Origin: 58-81 sp012729145
GTDB lineage: Bacteria > Synergistota > Synergistia > Synergistales > Thermovirgaceae
Length of the DNA stretch: 64,000 bases
Assembly: GCA_040770625.1 (NCBI GenBank)
Contig: JAXGIW010000001.1
Span: forward strand, 62,001-126,000
Direction: 5' to 3'
Shown: piece after piece, positions 8,305-17,256 of the stretch
Numbering within the stretch: position 1 is the first letter of the stretch
How the letters are laid out: each line of letters starts with the position of its first letter
Notes under the pieces: generated by a model
What the model saw: the letters and a program-made list of their open reading frames with translations, nothing else
Databases searched by the model: none
What the model was told of the DNA's origin: nothing
Position numbers and translations under genes: made by a program

Positions 8305-9168
8305 TCAGCCGACCCCCGGGAAGGAACGGGCCTTTTCAAGTAGTGAGAGGGCATTCATGCCCCTGATCCTGGAAAGGGCCGCTTCATCAAGACCCGAAGA
8401 AGTGAACATCTTTTCGTACCTTTCCGCACCCAGCAGGGGGAAGTCGCTGCCGTAGAGGAGTTTGTCCCCTGCCCCCGCTGCTACTGCCGCACTAAAAACA
8501 CCGGGTCCGTAAAGGTAGGGAGCCGCTGCCGTATCATACCAGGCGTTCTGAAGGGCTACCTTCATGCCTGGCATTGTCTCGTAGCTCCATAATCCTCCGC
8601 CCATGTGAGCAAATATCACCTGGACCTCGGGGTGGTTGGCGCAGAATCCGGCGGCCTCCTTCGGCCCAATGTCCCCCTTGCCGGGGTAATCACGCCCCAC
8701 AGGTTCGGCAACGTGAAGCAGAAGGAACATACCCCTCTCGTGACAGGCCGCTACCAGCCTCCAGGTCTCACGGCTGTCGGAGATGTCGAAGATCTGTCCA
8801 TAGGGGAAGAGTTCACCCACCCCTATGAAACCCGCATCGTGACAGCGGGCAATCTCCTCCTCGAAACCCCGCGTCATGGGGTTAACAACCGCCAGGCCCC
8901 GGATCCTGTCGGGGTACCTGTGAACGGTGTCCATAACATAGTCGTTGCAGAGACGGCAAAGACCCGGGTCACGGAACGCGAACCCCGTGACCCAGGCCTG
9001 GTCAACACCGTCGGCATCCATTCGGGCAACAACATCCCCGGCGGTCCCCCATTTGTGGACCTTCCCGGAGCAGATCGCCCCGAAGTGGGGTTCCGTCCCG
9101 GCGATCCTTTCCCAGTCTTTCTCTATCTCAGGCGGGTATACGTGTACGTGTGCGTCGATATGAGTCAA
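8305..9168 (-). CDS. Amidohydrolase-2 family metal-dependent hydrolase
   Basis: 287-residue TIM-barrel hydrolase. The N-terminal metal-binding HxH sits in HIDAHVHVYP, later strands give LLLHVAEP (His) and IFAHMGGG (His), and the C-terminal aspartate is in LLYGSDFPL. This is the amidohydrolase_2 layout (decarboxylases, lactonases, aminocarboxymuconate-semialdehyde-like enzymes). Substrate is not evident. The start is a TTG at 9168 with GGGAG eight nt upstream; no better start exists in frame. It converges with the Fe-S protein gene (20-bp gap) and has no operon partner. Confidence 0.82.
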   Translation of the reverse strand: MTHIDAHVHVYPPEIEKDWERIAGTEPHFGAICSGKVHKWGTAGDVVARMDADGVDQAWVTGFAFRDPGLCRLCNDYVMDTVHRYPDRIRGLAVVNPMTRGFEEEIARCHDAGFIGVGELFPYGQIFDISDSRETWRLVAACHERGMFLLLHVAEPVGRDYPGKGDIGPKEAAGFCANHPEVQVIFAHMGGGLWSYETMPGMKVALQNAWYDTAAAPYLYGPGVFSAAVAAGAGDKLLYGSDFPLLGAERYEKMFTSSGLDEAALSRIRGMNALSLLEKARSFPGVG

Positions 9169-9254
9169 ACCATTCTACTCCCGTTTGAACCACCCAAAAA
9201 TTAATGGAATTTCCAAACTGGCCAAAACCTCTTAATTGTTCTTTCAAAACAAAG

Positions 9255-11660
9255 TCAGCTATTAACCTTCCAGTAGATAACTGAGTCATCTCCAGGATTA
9301 ATGAGATTATCCTCTCCTTCTCCTGTTCCTTCTCCCGATGGAGGCTCTAGTCCAAAAACAGCCTGAAGGTCCTGACTCAACACTCCCTGGTTTGTCTGGA
9401 GGTATAGCATAGCTTCCTCGTCAATTAGGGCTCCCCCGAGGTGAGTAACACCTCTCACATCCAGTTTCTGGACTGTGTCACCGATAGGATCCACAACATA
9501 GGTCCTGCTCCAGGCATCCTGGTTGCCCGGATTGCCCTGTTTCTTGATCCAGTAGCTCCTTGTGATAAGGACAACTTTCTCATCGTAGAAGATCGGGGAA
9601 GACGAGGGGAAAGCAGTCTTCCAATGCGACCCCTGTGCGGATCCAATTTCAATGGCGTCTTCATCTACAGACCTCATAGACAAATAAGTAAAGTCCAGAT
9701 ACGACGTCGGTTCAAGCACGGTATTTGTTTGGCCAAACGCATTTGATCCAAGCGTTAAAGTCGGTGGTGAAGACTCCTTTTCCAATTGAGTAATATCAAT
9801 TACGATCAGACCGTAATGATCTGTCTCCAGCACATCAGAGGGGCTGCCATTTTTTGAGAAAGCTGAAACGGCCGCCAGAAACCGGTGAGGCCTGGACGTA
9901 TCTTCTGGAACGTATAAATAAGTTAAGTCAAAGTCCTGAAGAGGGATCGCCACTTCATCACTCTGCCCGCCCCTGAGGGTAAGAAGCAGGGTAGGCGATT
10001 CACCGGCCTGCAAGTTCCACTTGTAGAGTGTACCGTTGGAAAGGTAAATATAAACCTCCCCCAGAAGAGGCGTGTAGGGGTAGGTCCCTCCCGGATAATC
10101 CCCTGGTAGCATTGAAGCTGCAGCTATCCTGGAAGGTTTCACAATATCATTGGGATGGGAAATCCCGTCAGATCCTTCATAGTAATAAACATCCCCCAAC
10201 ACATACTTGCCCCTGCATTTCCCATTGGATGCATCGATGTCATAAAGGACGTACTTTCCTTGTGAGTTGATCCCCAACAATATCAAGTGCCAGATCCTCG
10301 AGCCAGAATCATAAGTGTAGCCCACAACGGGTCTCGAGACAGACATGCGGAATCCCTGGTAATCGGAATAACCCAATGGAGGAGATGAAACGAGATCGCC
10401 ATCAACCCACATCAGATCTTTCGCCAGGTTATCCTTATCCTTCCATTCAGCTATACTGACTGACCAGAAAGGTTTTGGATCAGAAGGGTTCGTTACATCA
10501 AGAGCGTAAAAACCAAAAAGATCGCCTCTGATACCCGAAGGTGGAGAAGCGTCGGGGATCGCAGGGTTCCATATTTCCTCGGGCTTGTATTGGAGGAAGC
10601 TCCCTTGCCCCATCGAGCCGAAGAGGATCCTCTTCCACACATTTGAACTTCCCTGATCCTCTATGTCGTGGATCAATATCTGGCCGTCAAGGGCTATCAG
10701 ACGCGGTTCTTTTGATATGGAAGGATCGGTTTTCCAATATTCGTGGTAGGGGGTTACGAGAAGTGCCGGGGAGGGGATAAAGGACCATAGCTCCTGAAAA
10801 GAAGATCCATCTTCATCTCCAACAGAAAAGGCACGGACCTTACCGTCGTTGGTTGCAAAAAAGGTGATCGCGCCGCCAAAATTTTCATAGTTCAGGCTTT
10901 CATAGAAACTCTGCCATCCGGTCATTGGTCCAAGCCAGATATTATCTGGCCATACCACAACAGGCGCGGAATGACCGGCATCAGAAATAAAAAGATCGTC
11001 TCCTCCCTCTAGGGTTTTCAGGTTCAGGTTTTCAAGGAATTGATAATTTTGGAGGAAAGATTTCCAGTTGTCGTTAAGAGTGGCTGTAAACTCCTGATTC
11101 TTACCATCAGGAACCCCGTCATTGTTCGTGTCGTACCATGAAGCCACAAACTCAGGGATCAGTGAACCGATCTGAAGATCTTCCGGAGTCAGGTTTGTAA
11201 GGTTTTTCCTGCCACTCGGCAAACCAATATAGATAGGGACATTCGAAGGGAGATCGGGTTTCCTGATAACGGGGACCGGATCAACATCCATTAGTTCCAT
11301 TCTGCTCGCCCAGGCCTGGATCGGGAGAATCTCTGTATCCAAGGGCATATAATAAGTGTTACCCCGGATTTTCACCAGTTCGCCGGCGATCATGGGCATT
11401 CGGTCCCCCCAGGCCATCATATCCCTTCCGACGGAAAAGAATGTTAGCGGTTCAGTTGAATTTGCATCAGAAACAATCTCGAAAGCTTCTTCTTCATCTT
11501 CATTCCAATAGATCACTTTTGGAGGTTCCGGGTAATAGCTTGGTACCGGCCAGAGCGGCCAATAGTCGTAATCAAGGGCTTTCGCTCCTGAAGCAAAAAA
11601 CCCGAGCAGAAAGAACACCGTTATGGACATCCCTAAAAGCCACTTCTTCTTACTCCTCAT
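9255..11660 (-). CDS. PilY1-like type IV pilus tip/biogenesis protein
   Basis: 801 residues with an N-terminal signal peptide (positively charged MRSKKKW, then a hydrophobic core to GAKA). The middle has the PilY1 beta-propeller repeats: FFATNDGKVRAFSVG, ELWSFIPSPAL, GFYALDVTNPSDPKPFWSVS and a VYIYLSNGTLYKWNL blade. A DTNNDGVPDGKNQ segment near residue 180 resembles a Ca-binding loop. PilY1 proteins act at the pilus tip in adhesion and assembly. It lacks an obvious N-terminal von Willebrand domain and is shorter than Pseudomonas PilY1 (about 1160 aa). It overlaps the PilX-like gene by 11 bp and ends a four-gene minor-pilin operon. The DNA is visibly more AT-rich than its neighbours. Confidence 0.75.
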   Translation of the reverse strand: MRSKKKWLLGMSITVFFLLGFFASGAKALDYDYWPLWPVPSYYPEPPKVIYWNEDEEEAFEIVSDANSTEPLTFFSVGRDMMAWGDRMPMIAGELVKIRGNTYYMPLDTEILPIQAWASRMELMDVDPVPVIRKPDLPSNVPIYIGLPSGRKNLTNLTPEDLQIGSLIPEFVASWYDTNNDGVPDGKNQEFTATLNDNWKSFLQNYQFLENLNLKTLEGGDDLFISDAGHSAPVVVWPDNIWLGPMTGWQSFYESLNYENFGGAITFFATNDGKVRAFSVGDEDGSSFQELWSFIPSPALLVTPYHEYWKTDPSISKEPRLIALDGQILIHDIEDQGSSNVWKRILFGSMGQGSFLQYKPEEIWNPAIPDASPPSGIRGDLFGFYALDVTNPSDPKPFWSVSIAEWKDKDNLAKDLMWVDGDLVSSPPLGYSDYQGFRMSVSRPVVGYTYDSGSRIWHLILLGINSQGKYVLYDIDASNGKCRGKYVLGDVYYYEGSDGISHPNDIVKPSRIAAASMLPGDYPGGTYPYTPLLGEVYIYLSNGTLYKWNLQAGESPTLLLTLRGGQSDEVAIPLQDFDLTYLYVPEDTSRPHRFLAAVSAFSKNGSPSDVLETDHYGLIVIDITQLEKESSPPTLTLGSNAFGQTNTVLEPTSYLDFTYLSMRSVDEDAIEIGSAQGSHWKTAFPSSSPIFYDEKVVLITRSYWIKKQGNPGNQDAWSRTYVVDPIGDTVQKLDVRGVTHLGGALIDEEAMLYLQTNQGVLSQDLQAVFGLEPPSGEGTGEGEDNLINPGDDSVIYWKVNS

Positions 11661-12291
11661 GGGATATCACCACCATTGTTTCGATTCTCAAAACTCTCTC
11701 TTTTTGCGTCCCCTTGCTTGAAAAGGCTGTAGCACGAATAACGAAAGCTTGATAAAGGGCTCCTGTCCCACCACTCATTGCGATGTTCCTGTTAGGGTCG
11801 ATTATATTTGAATAACCGATCTGGCCTCCTCCACTGCCTCCTCCACCGCCTGACCCGAGACCAAATGGGACCTGTGGGGGGAGCTCCTTCCTCGAATCGT
11901 TTGAAAGGCTTCTGAAACCTTCTGGGTGGTCATCTGGATCCAAAAAGTAATTACAATCCAGAAGTTCTACTGTAACAGAGATCTCTGGATCTACGGAAAT
12001 ATCCTCTAGAGCATCAAGAGCGTAAATATCTGAAATATCATCAATGTACTCTCGAGGCTCCGTGTCAAGACTCGCCTTGTTCTCCCACAGCTCCTTCTTC
12101 CCCTCTTCTATCCCTGCCTGTGCGGCATTGTAAAGCCGGGTCTCGGTCACAACCTGTCTGGAGGTGGAGTACATGTTCTCCACAGCATAAAGAGCCACTC
12201 CGACCAGAACGGCTCCCAGCAAGATGAACACCAATGTCATCGGCAGGGCCATGGCTCTTGTTCTGTGTTTTGAGAACACCGGAAATCTCAA
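11650..12291 (-). CDS. PilX-like minor pilin
   Basis: About 213 residues. Near the N-terminus a basic stretch (SKHRTRAMALPM) precedes one long hydrophobic helix (TLVFILLGAVLVGVALYAVE), then a periplasmic domain with a Gly-rich GSGGGGGSGGGQ segment. That, and its place between PilW- and PilY1-like genes, fits PilX. It lacks the Glu5 of major pilins, as many PilX proteins do. The start is taken as TTG at 12291 because GGAGG lies 8 nt upstream and its TTGA overlaps the stop of the preceding gene by 4 bp; the in-frame ATG at 12306 has no proper spacing. Function is inferred from architecture and context. Confidence 0.68.
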   Translation of the reverse strand: MRFPVFSKHRTRAMALPMTLVFILLGAVLVGVALYAVENMYSTSRQVVTETRLYNAAQAGIEEGKKELWENKASLDTEPREYIDDISDIYALDALEDISVDPEISVTVELLDCNYFLDPDDHPEGFRSLSNDSRKELPPQVPFGLGSGGGGGSGGGQIGYSNIIDPNRNIAMSGGTGALYQAFVIRATAFSSKGTQKERVLRIETMVVISHEE

Positions 12292-13217
12292 TTCCTGATC
12301 CTCCATCCCTTTGTTAAAGCGACCAGATAGTATTTGCGCCAATTCTGATCTTCTAAAGAACCCCAACCAGCAATAATTGCCGGAGATATAAAACGAGAAT
12401 ACTGACGGTTTCCTCTTGCAAGGACAGAGACAGTCAAAACGTTCCTGTCATTCAGAACCACTTTTAGTCCTAGAATGCCTTCGATCACCGGCTGCGCTCC
12501 ACTTATCGTAAGATCTTGAACCTTGAACTGCTGGTCCTCAATGAAAGCCCGCAAAAAACGAACAAAATGGAGTTCGTCATTTATTGGAATGGACCAATCC
12601 CCATATCGGGCTTGAAGAACAAGTGTTTCATTATCCACTGTTTCGACAACGTCCGATACAAAGAACGGCATGGGCACAGATGGGAACACGACCCACCCTT
12701 TTGTTTTTGTCACTGAAATTTTTTCGACACCATCTCCAGGCGTTTTGGATATTTCTACATTTGAGTCGGCAATTGTGACATCGCCCGACTGAACAGTATG
12801 AACACCCGAAGGCACAGAGTAGGCGATTATTAGTTCTGCGCTTTCGCTTTCCAGCCCTTCTTCAGGTTGCTCTGGCAAAAAAACTGGTCTTTGCCACGGC
12901 TCATCAAAAACAGGCTCATCAAAAACAGGATTATCCCAAAGCCCCTCAAACGAATCCGAAAAATCGTCTCCGGAAACAAGGACAGTATGCATACCTAGCC
13001 CTGTGTGGAGGATCCTTCGTTCCAGATAGGTGAGAACCATGGTTGCACGATCCTTGGCAACGGTAATTTCATTTGCCTGTTCGAAGTGCTTTATGTAAGC
13101 ATACCCCAGACTCAGCACACTCCCCATTACGATGGCCAGTACGAGCATCGCAAGGAGCAATTCCACAAGAGTAAAAGCAGACCTCTTATCCTTGATATCT
13201 GTTATCTTTTCAGCCAT
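12288..13217 (-). CDS. PilW-like prepilin-type protein
   Basis: 309 residues. A type IV prepilin leader ends at KRSA with mature N-terminus FTLVELLLAMLVLAIVMGS, including Glu5. The residue before the cleavage site is Ala rather than the usual Gly. The size (about 310 aa) and position between PilV- and PilX-like genes fit PilW. ATG at 13217 follows AAGGAGATCTCAA; the longer frame to 13280 overlaps the upstream gene and has no ribosome-binding site. Probably a minor pilin that primes pilus assembly with its neighbours. Confidence 0.72.
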   Translation of the reverse strand: MAEKITDIKDKRSAFTLVELLLAMLVLAIVMGSVLSLGYAYIKHFEQANEITVAKDRATMVLTYLERRILHTGLGMHTVLVSGDDFSDSFEGLWDNPVFDEPVFDEPWQRPVFLPEQPEEGLESESAELIIAYSVPSGVHTVQSGDVTIADSNVEISKTPGDGVEKISVTKTKGWVVFPSVPMPFFVSDVVETVDNETLVLQARYGDWSIPINDELHFVRFLRAFIEDQQFKVQDLTISGAQPVIEGILGLKVVLNDRNVLTVSVLARGNRQYSRFISPAIIAGWGSLEDQNWRKYYLVALTKGWRIRN

Positions 13218-13245
13218 TTGAGATCTCCTTGAAAAATCCGAAACT

Positions 13246-13623
13246 TCATTCCAGAGCCGGGTCTGATACATACCGTTCAAAATTGATCTCTCTGCTTCCC
13301 AGGATCCCGTTCCATTGGACAGTCATGTTTACGGTTTTGCCCCCGGTTTCTGAGTCCACAGACCAGGTACGAGTGAATTTGCCCACAACATCAGCGCTAT
13401 CGACAATACCATCATAATCTGCTTCCAGGGTTTCCAGTTTTTCAGCCCCCAGGTTGACAGCGTTTTCCTTGTCGATGGTATGAGCCATCAACATGGTCGT
13501 GGAAACCACAACACCCGCAAGGGCCAGCAGAGCAATGGCAAGTATAACCATTGCAATAAGAACCTCGACAAGGGAAAAACCCTTTCTTTGTTTAGCAAGT
13601 CGAAACAATGCCGTGCTTTTCAT
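13246..13623 (-). CDS. PilV-like prepilin-type protein
   Basis: 125 residues, beginning with a short basic leader and the prepilin cleavage motif KGFSLVEVLIAMVILAIA (cleavage between Gly and Phe, Glu5 present), then a small globular domain. First gene of the pilV-W-X-Y1-like operon. Being only 125 aa it is small for PilV (about 150-190 aa). No assembly ATPase, platform protein or prepilin peptidase is in the window, so those must be encoded elsewhere. No convincing promoter was identified in the approximately 100 bp upstream. Confidence 0.75.
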   Translation of the reverse strand: MKSTALFRLAKQRKGFSLVEVLIAMVILAIALLALAGVVVSTTMLMAHTIDKENAVNLGAEKLETLEADYDGIVDSADVVGKFTRTWSVDSETGGKTVNMTVQWNGILGSREINFERYVSDPALE

Positions 13624-13720
13624 GGGACAATTGTAATACTTTTAAGGATTTTCCGCTACGTATTTACCCTTATCTGGCAATATTCAAAAGATAGAGGGTT
13701 TTCTTCCTGACACAGGAAAA

Positions 13721-13752
13721 GAAAAGGGAGCCTGGCTTTCCCAGGCTCCCTG
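13721..13752 (-). terminator. Terminator of the ribosomal-protein operon after rplL
   Basis: Stem AGGGAGCCTGG/CCAGGCTCCCT with a 4-5 nt loop; on the minus strand it is followed by TTTTCTTTTCC. It ends transcription 27 bp after rplL and before the pilus genes. Confidence 0.9.
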
Positions 13753-13778
13753 CAAGGTCAACAAATATGGGGGAAGAA

Positions 13779-14252
<474 letters not shown>

Positions 14253-14301
14253 TTTCTGTTCCTCCTTTTTCATTTACACCCGTTGGGATTTGATATCGTT
14301 T

Positions 14302-14835
14302 TCAGGCTGCCTTTTCTTCCTTCTGCTCCTTTATTCTTGAAAGACATGTCACGAGTCCGCGAGTGGTGCCGGAAAGCACCGTTACCAGACCTCTGACGGG
14401 GCCTATCATCGTTCCTGCAAGCTGTGCCAGCAGGACCTCCCTCGAAGGCAGATCGGCCAGTGCCCTGACCTGGTCCGCCGAGAGGATGTGATCTCCCAGG
14501 ATGGCTCCCTTGATCACAAGGGCCTCGTTACCCTTCTCCCTGGAGAAGTCCCTTATCACCTTTGCCACTGCCGCGGCATCCCCTTTGGCAATGGTGAAGG
14601 CGTTGGGACCGGTCATGACAGATTCGGGAACGGGCATGGATTCCTGGTGGAGGGCTATCTCCATCAGGGTATTCTTGGCCACGTTCATCTCGCCGCCGGC
14701 TCCGCGGATCGCCGCTCTCAGTGCTGTGATCCTTGACACGTTCAGTCCCCTGTACTCGCATACGAAAACGGCTTCTGCTTCCTGGAGCTTCTCCCTCAGC
14801 AACTCAACCTGCTGGATCCTCGATTGCGAAGGCAT
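14302..14835 (-). CDS. rplJ: 50S ribosomal protein L10
   Basis: 177 residues, typical length. Shows FVCEYRGLNVSRITALRAAI and KNTLMEIAL of L10, with a C-terminal helix for L7/L12 binding. ATG at 14835 follows TAAGGAGGTGAATGA. It is separated from rplA by about 190 bp holding a hairpin with a T run, the usual site of L10-mediated control and attenuation. Confidence 0.96.
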   Translation of the reverse strand: MPSQSRIQQVELLREKLQEAEAVFVCEYRGLNVSRITALRAAIRGAGGEMNVAKNTLMEIALHQESMPVPESVMTGPNAFTIAKGDAAAVAKVIRDFSREKGNEALVIKGAILGDHILSADQVRALADLPSREVLLAQLAGTMIGPVRGLVTVLSGTTRGLVTCLSRIKEQKEEKAA

Positions 14836-14853
14836 TCATTCACCTCCTTACAT

Positions 14854-14892
14854 AAAAAGAACTCCCGGACCCTCCGGGCCCGGGAGTTCTGA
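14854..14892 (-). terminator. Attenuator/terminator hairpin in the rplJ leader
   Basis: Stem AGAACTCCCGG/CCGGGAGTTCT followed on the minus strand by TTTTTATG, just 19 bp before rplJ. It can end rplKA transcripts or attenuate rplJL expression. The remaining leader (14893-15028) probably also contains the L10-binding region, which I cannot model by eye. Confidence 0.8.
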
Positions 14893-15028
14893 ACACACCA
14901 ACAATACATGCGTTCTTCGCTCATCCAGACCTCGGCGGGCAAGACATTAAGCGCATCGGGCGCACCCGCTGTCTACGGTCGTTGGAACGGTGAAATTATA
15001 GCAGCTGTTGCTTTTTAGTCCAGTACGT

Positions 15029-15739
15029 CTACTCCGCGGTCAGTTCCTTTACCGCAGCGTTGGGATCGATCTTGAAGGATACTCCCATGGTCGACGTGAT
15101 AGCCAGGCTCTTGATGTACTGCCCCTTGGTTGCCGGCGGCTTGGCCTTGACTATGGCGCCCAGAAGGGCCTTGCCGTTATCGTAGAGGTCCTCGAAGGAG
15201 AACCCGGCCTTGCCAAAGGAGTTGTGGATGATACCGAACTTGTCGACCCTGAACTCGACCTTTCCTGCCTTGATCTCGCTGACGGCGTGGGCAACGTCAA
15301 AGGTCACCGTACCGGTCTTGGCGCTGGGCATGAGACCACGGGGACCGAGGATCTTGCCCAGTTTGCCCACGGATTTCATCATGTCCGGGGTAGCGATCAC
15401 TGAATCGAAGTCCAGCCAGCCGCCTTCGATCTTCGGAACTATGTCCTCTCCACCGACGAAGTCGGCGCCCGCGTCCTGGGCTTCCTTGACCTTCTCCCCT
15501 GCTGCGATGACGAGAACTCTCTTCACGACACCGGTCCCGTGGGGGAGAACAGTGGTGCTGCGGACCTGCTGGTCTGCGTGGCGTGGGTCGACGCCGAGGC
15601 GAACGTGCATCTCAAGGCTCTCGTCGAACTTGGCAGTAGCGTTCTCCTTGGCCAGGGTAATGGCTTCCCTGAGGCTGCCGAGCGGTTCTTTCGTCACCTT
15701 TTCGGCAATGGCGAGGTACCTTTTGCTTCTCCTCTTCAT
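15029..15739 (-). CDS. rplA: 50S ribosomal protein L1
   Basis: 236 residues, standard length. Characteristic segments include VDPRHADQQVRSTTVLPHGTG, GADFVGGEDI and LGPRGLMPSAKTGTV. L1 binds 23S rRNA at the mobile stalk and usually represses its own operon. ATG at 15739 follows GGGAGGTAAAAGGAC. It follows rplK. Confidence 0.97.
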   Translation of the reverse strand: MKRRSKRYLAIAEKVTKEPLGSLREAITLAKENATAKFDESLEMHVRLGVDPRHADQQVRSTTVLPHGTGVVKRVLVIAAGEKVKEAQDAGADFVGGEDIVPKIEGGWLDFDSVIATPDMMKSVGKLGKILGPRGLMPSAKTGTVTFDVAHAVSEIKAGKVEFRVDKFGIIHNSFGKAGFSFEDLYDNGKALLGAIVKAKPPATKGQYIKSLAITSTMGVSFKIDPNAAVKELTAE

Positions 15740-15840
15740 GTCCTTTTACCTCCCTGTGGTCCAGACGAGCCTTTGTCGGGCTCTCCCACCGGATACGCCG
15801 GGCCTTGCCGGCGGTGGATCCCTTGTTACCTCTTCCCGGA

Positions 15841-16263
15841 CTAGACTACCTCGATGCCCATGGAAACAGCGGTGCCCTTGATCATCTCCATGGCGGCCTC
15901 TACGTCGTTGGCGTTGAGATCGACCTTCTTGAGTTCGGCGATCTCGCGGACCTGGTCCAGTGTCACCTTGCCGACCTTTACCTTGTTGGGCTCACCGGAA
16001 CCCTTTTCGAGCCCCGCAGCCTTCTTGAGGAGGACGCTTGCCGGGGGTGTCTTGAGGATAAAGGTGAAGCTCCTGTCCGCAAAGACCGTCAGGACCGCCG
16101 GGATGATCATCCCAGGCTGATCGGCCGTCTTGGCGTTGAACTGCTTGCAGAACTCCATGATGTTCACGCCGTGCTGACCGAGAGCCGGCCCTACAGGTGG
16201 GGCAGGTGTCGCCTTACCTGCAGGCAGCTGCAGTTTGATCTGTGCTATTACTTTCTTTGCCAT
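15841..16263 (-). CDS. rplK: 50S ribosomal protein L11
   Basis: 140 residues, standard length. The N-terminal Pro-rich thiostrepton-site segment (KATPAPPVGPALGQHGVNIM) and the C-terminal rRNA-binding domain are both recognisable. ATG at 16263 follows TAGGAGGGAAA. It lies between nusG and rplA in the conserved order. Confidence 0.97.
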   Translation of the reverse strand: MAKKVIAQIKLQLPAGKATPAPPVGPALGQHGVNIMEFCKQFNAKTADQPGMIIPAVLTVFADRSFTFILKTPPASVLLKKAAGLEKGSGEPNKVKVGKVTLDQVREIAELKKVDLNANDVEAAMEMIKGTAVSMGIEVV

Positions 16264-16321
16264 TTGCCAATTTCCCTCCTACATAGCCCGGCTTCTTCCG
16301 GGCGATAAAAAAGACGTTGCT

Positions 16322-16864
16322 TCAGATCTTGTCGAGATCGGTGTAGTCGGCCTCCACAAGGGTGTCCCGGCCGAAAACGGTAACGGAGAACTTGACCTTT
16401 CCCTTGTCTTCCAGCACCTCTGCGACTGGGCCCACCTGGCCCTCGAAGGGTCCTGCCTTTACCCGTACCACGTCTCCAGGTTTGAGGTCTATCTCGATCT
16501 TGGGTTTGATCTGTTCCTTGCCGATCTTGTTCATGATCTCGCTGACTTCCCGCTCGGTGAGCGGTATGGGGTAGCTCCCGGCGCCGACGAAGCCCGTGAC
16601 ACCGGGCGTATGACGTACGACATACCAGGACTGGTCGTCGAGTATCATGTCCACCAGGACATAGCTGGGGAAGACCTTCCTCTTGGTACGCTTGCTCTTC
16701 CCATCCTTTACGGTGACCCTCTCTTCGATGGGAACAAGGACATGGAAGATCTTCTCATCCATGCCCATTGTGGCAATGCGCTGCTGGAGGTTGGCCTTTA
16801 CCCTGTTCTCATACCCTGAATAGGTCTGAATTATGTACCAGTGTCTTTCTCTCTTGTCAATCAT
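16322..16864 (-). CDS. nusG: Transcription termination/antitermination factor NusG
   Basis: 180 residues: an N-terminal NGN domain (HWYIIQTYSGYENRVKANL, VPGVT-like HTPGVTGFVG) and a C-terminal KOW domain (PGDVVRVKAGPFEGQVG). It couples RNA polymerase to Rho and ribosomes. The ATG at 16864 is taken as start, though the adjacent GTG at 16867 is also possible. No Shine-Dalgarno lies next to it: the only one (GGGAGGA) is on the far side of a stable 8-bp hairpin. Confidence 0.95.
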   Translation of the reverse strand: MIDKRERHWYIIQTYSGYENRVKANLQQRIATMGMDEKIFHVLVPIEERVTVKDGKSKRTKRKVFPSYVLVDMILDDQSWYVVRHTPGVTGFVGAGSYPIPLTEREVSEIMNKIGKEQIKPKIEIDLKPGDVVRVKAGPFEGQVGPVAEVLEDKGKVKFSVTVFGRDTLVEADYTDLDKI

Positions 16865-16872
16865 CACTTGAA

Positions 16873-16902
16873 AGGGGGCCTTACCCGGCCCCCTATCCTC
16901 CC
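16873..16902 (-). promoter_or_regulatory. Hairpin between the nusG Shine-Dalgarno and its start codon
   Basis: The Shine-Dalgarno GGGAGGAT (16902-16895) is followed at once by stem AGGGGGCC/GGCCCCCT (16894-16887 with 16880-16873, 6-nt loop); then 8 nt lead to the ATG. Folding of the stem would bring the Shine-Dalgarno to a normal distance; unfolded, spacing is about 30 nt. Functional consequence is inferred. Confidence 0.6.
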
Positions 16903-16948
16903 GAGAAAGTGGCTCTGTTTCATCTGTACAACTGACCAGGGGTCTTTC

Positions 16949-17128
16949 CTACCGGATCACCCTGGAGAATACCGCCGTGAGCAGTACGTCGATTATCCCG
17001 AGGTAGGCCGCGACCAGGAATGTCACCGCAATGACGACAAGGGTCGAATACCAGACCTGCTGTCTGCTGGGCCAGGTGACCCTTTTGAGCTCTGCTTTCG
17101 CCTCGCGGATAAAACTCATTAGTTTCAT
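16949..17128 (-). CDS. secE: Preprotein translocase subunit SecE
   Basis: 59-residue protein: short amphipathic N-terminus (SFIREAKAELKRVTWPSRQQ, with the diagnostic K-R-V-x-W-P-S motif) and one transmembrane helix (STLVVIAVTFLVAAYLGIID). It is the single-helix form typical of most bacteria and clamps SecY in the inner-membrane translocon. It sits between tRNA-Trp and nusG, the conserved place. Start ATG at 17128 with GGAGGCC upstream. Confidence 0.95.
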   Translation of the reverse strand: MKLMSFIREAKAELKRVTWPSRQQVWYSTLVVIAVTFLVAAYLGIIDVLLTAVFSRVIR

Positions 17129-17159
17129 AAAAGCCTCGGCCTCCTGAACTTGAACATAA

Positions 17160-17235
17160 TGGCAGGCCCGGCAGGACTTGAACCTGCAACCCCCGGTTTT
17201 GGAGACCGGTGCTCTGCCAATTGAGCCACGGACCT
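17160..17235 (-). tRNA. tRNA-Trp (CCA)
   Basis: Acceptor AGGTCCG/CGGGCCT, anticodon stem CCGGT/ACCGG around loop CTCCAAA (anticodon CCA), G discriminator and encoded CCA. Lies between rpmG and secE, as in many bacteria. Confidence 0.96.
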
Positions 17236-17256
17236 GCGCGCGAAAGGTATTCTACA

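Noticed and set aside
16920..17189. 89-codon frame over the secE region
   Set aside because: It is out of frame with the true SecE (16949-17128), whose K-R-V-x-W-P-S motif is unmistakable.
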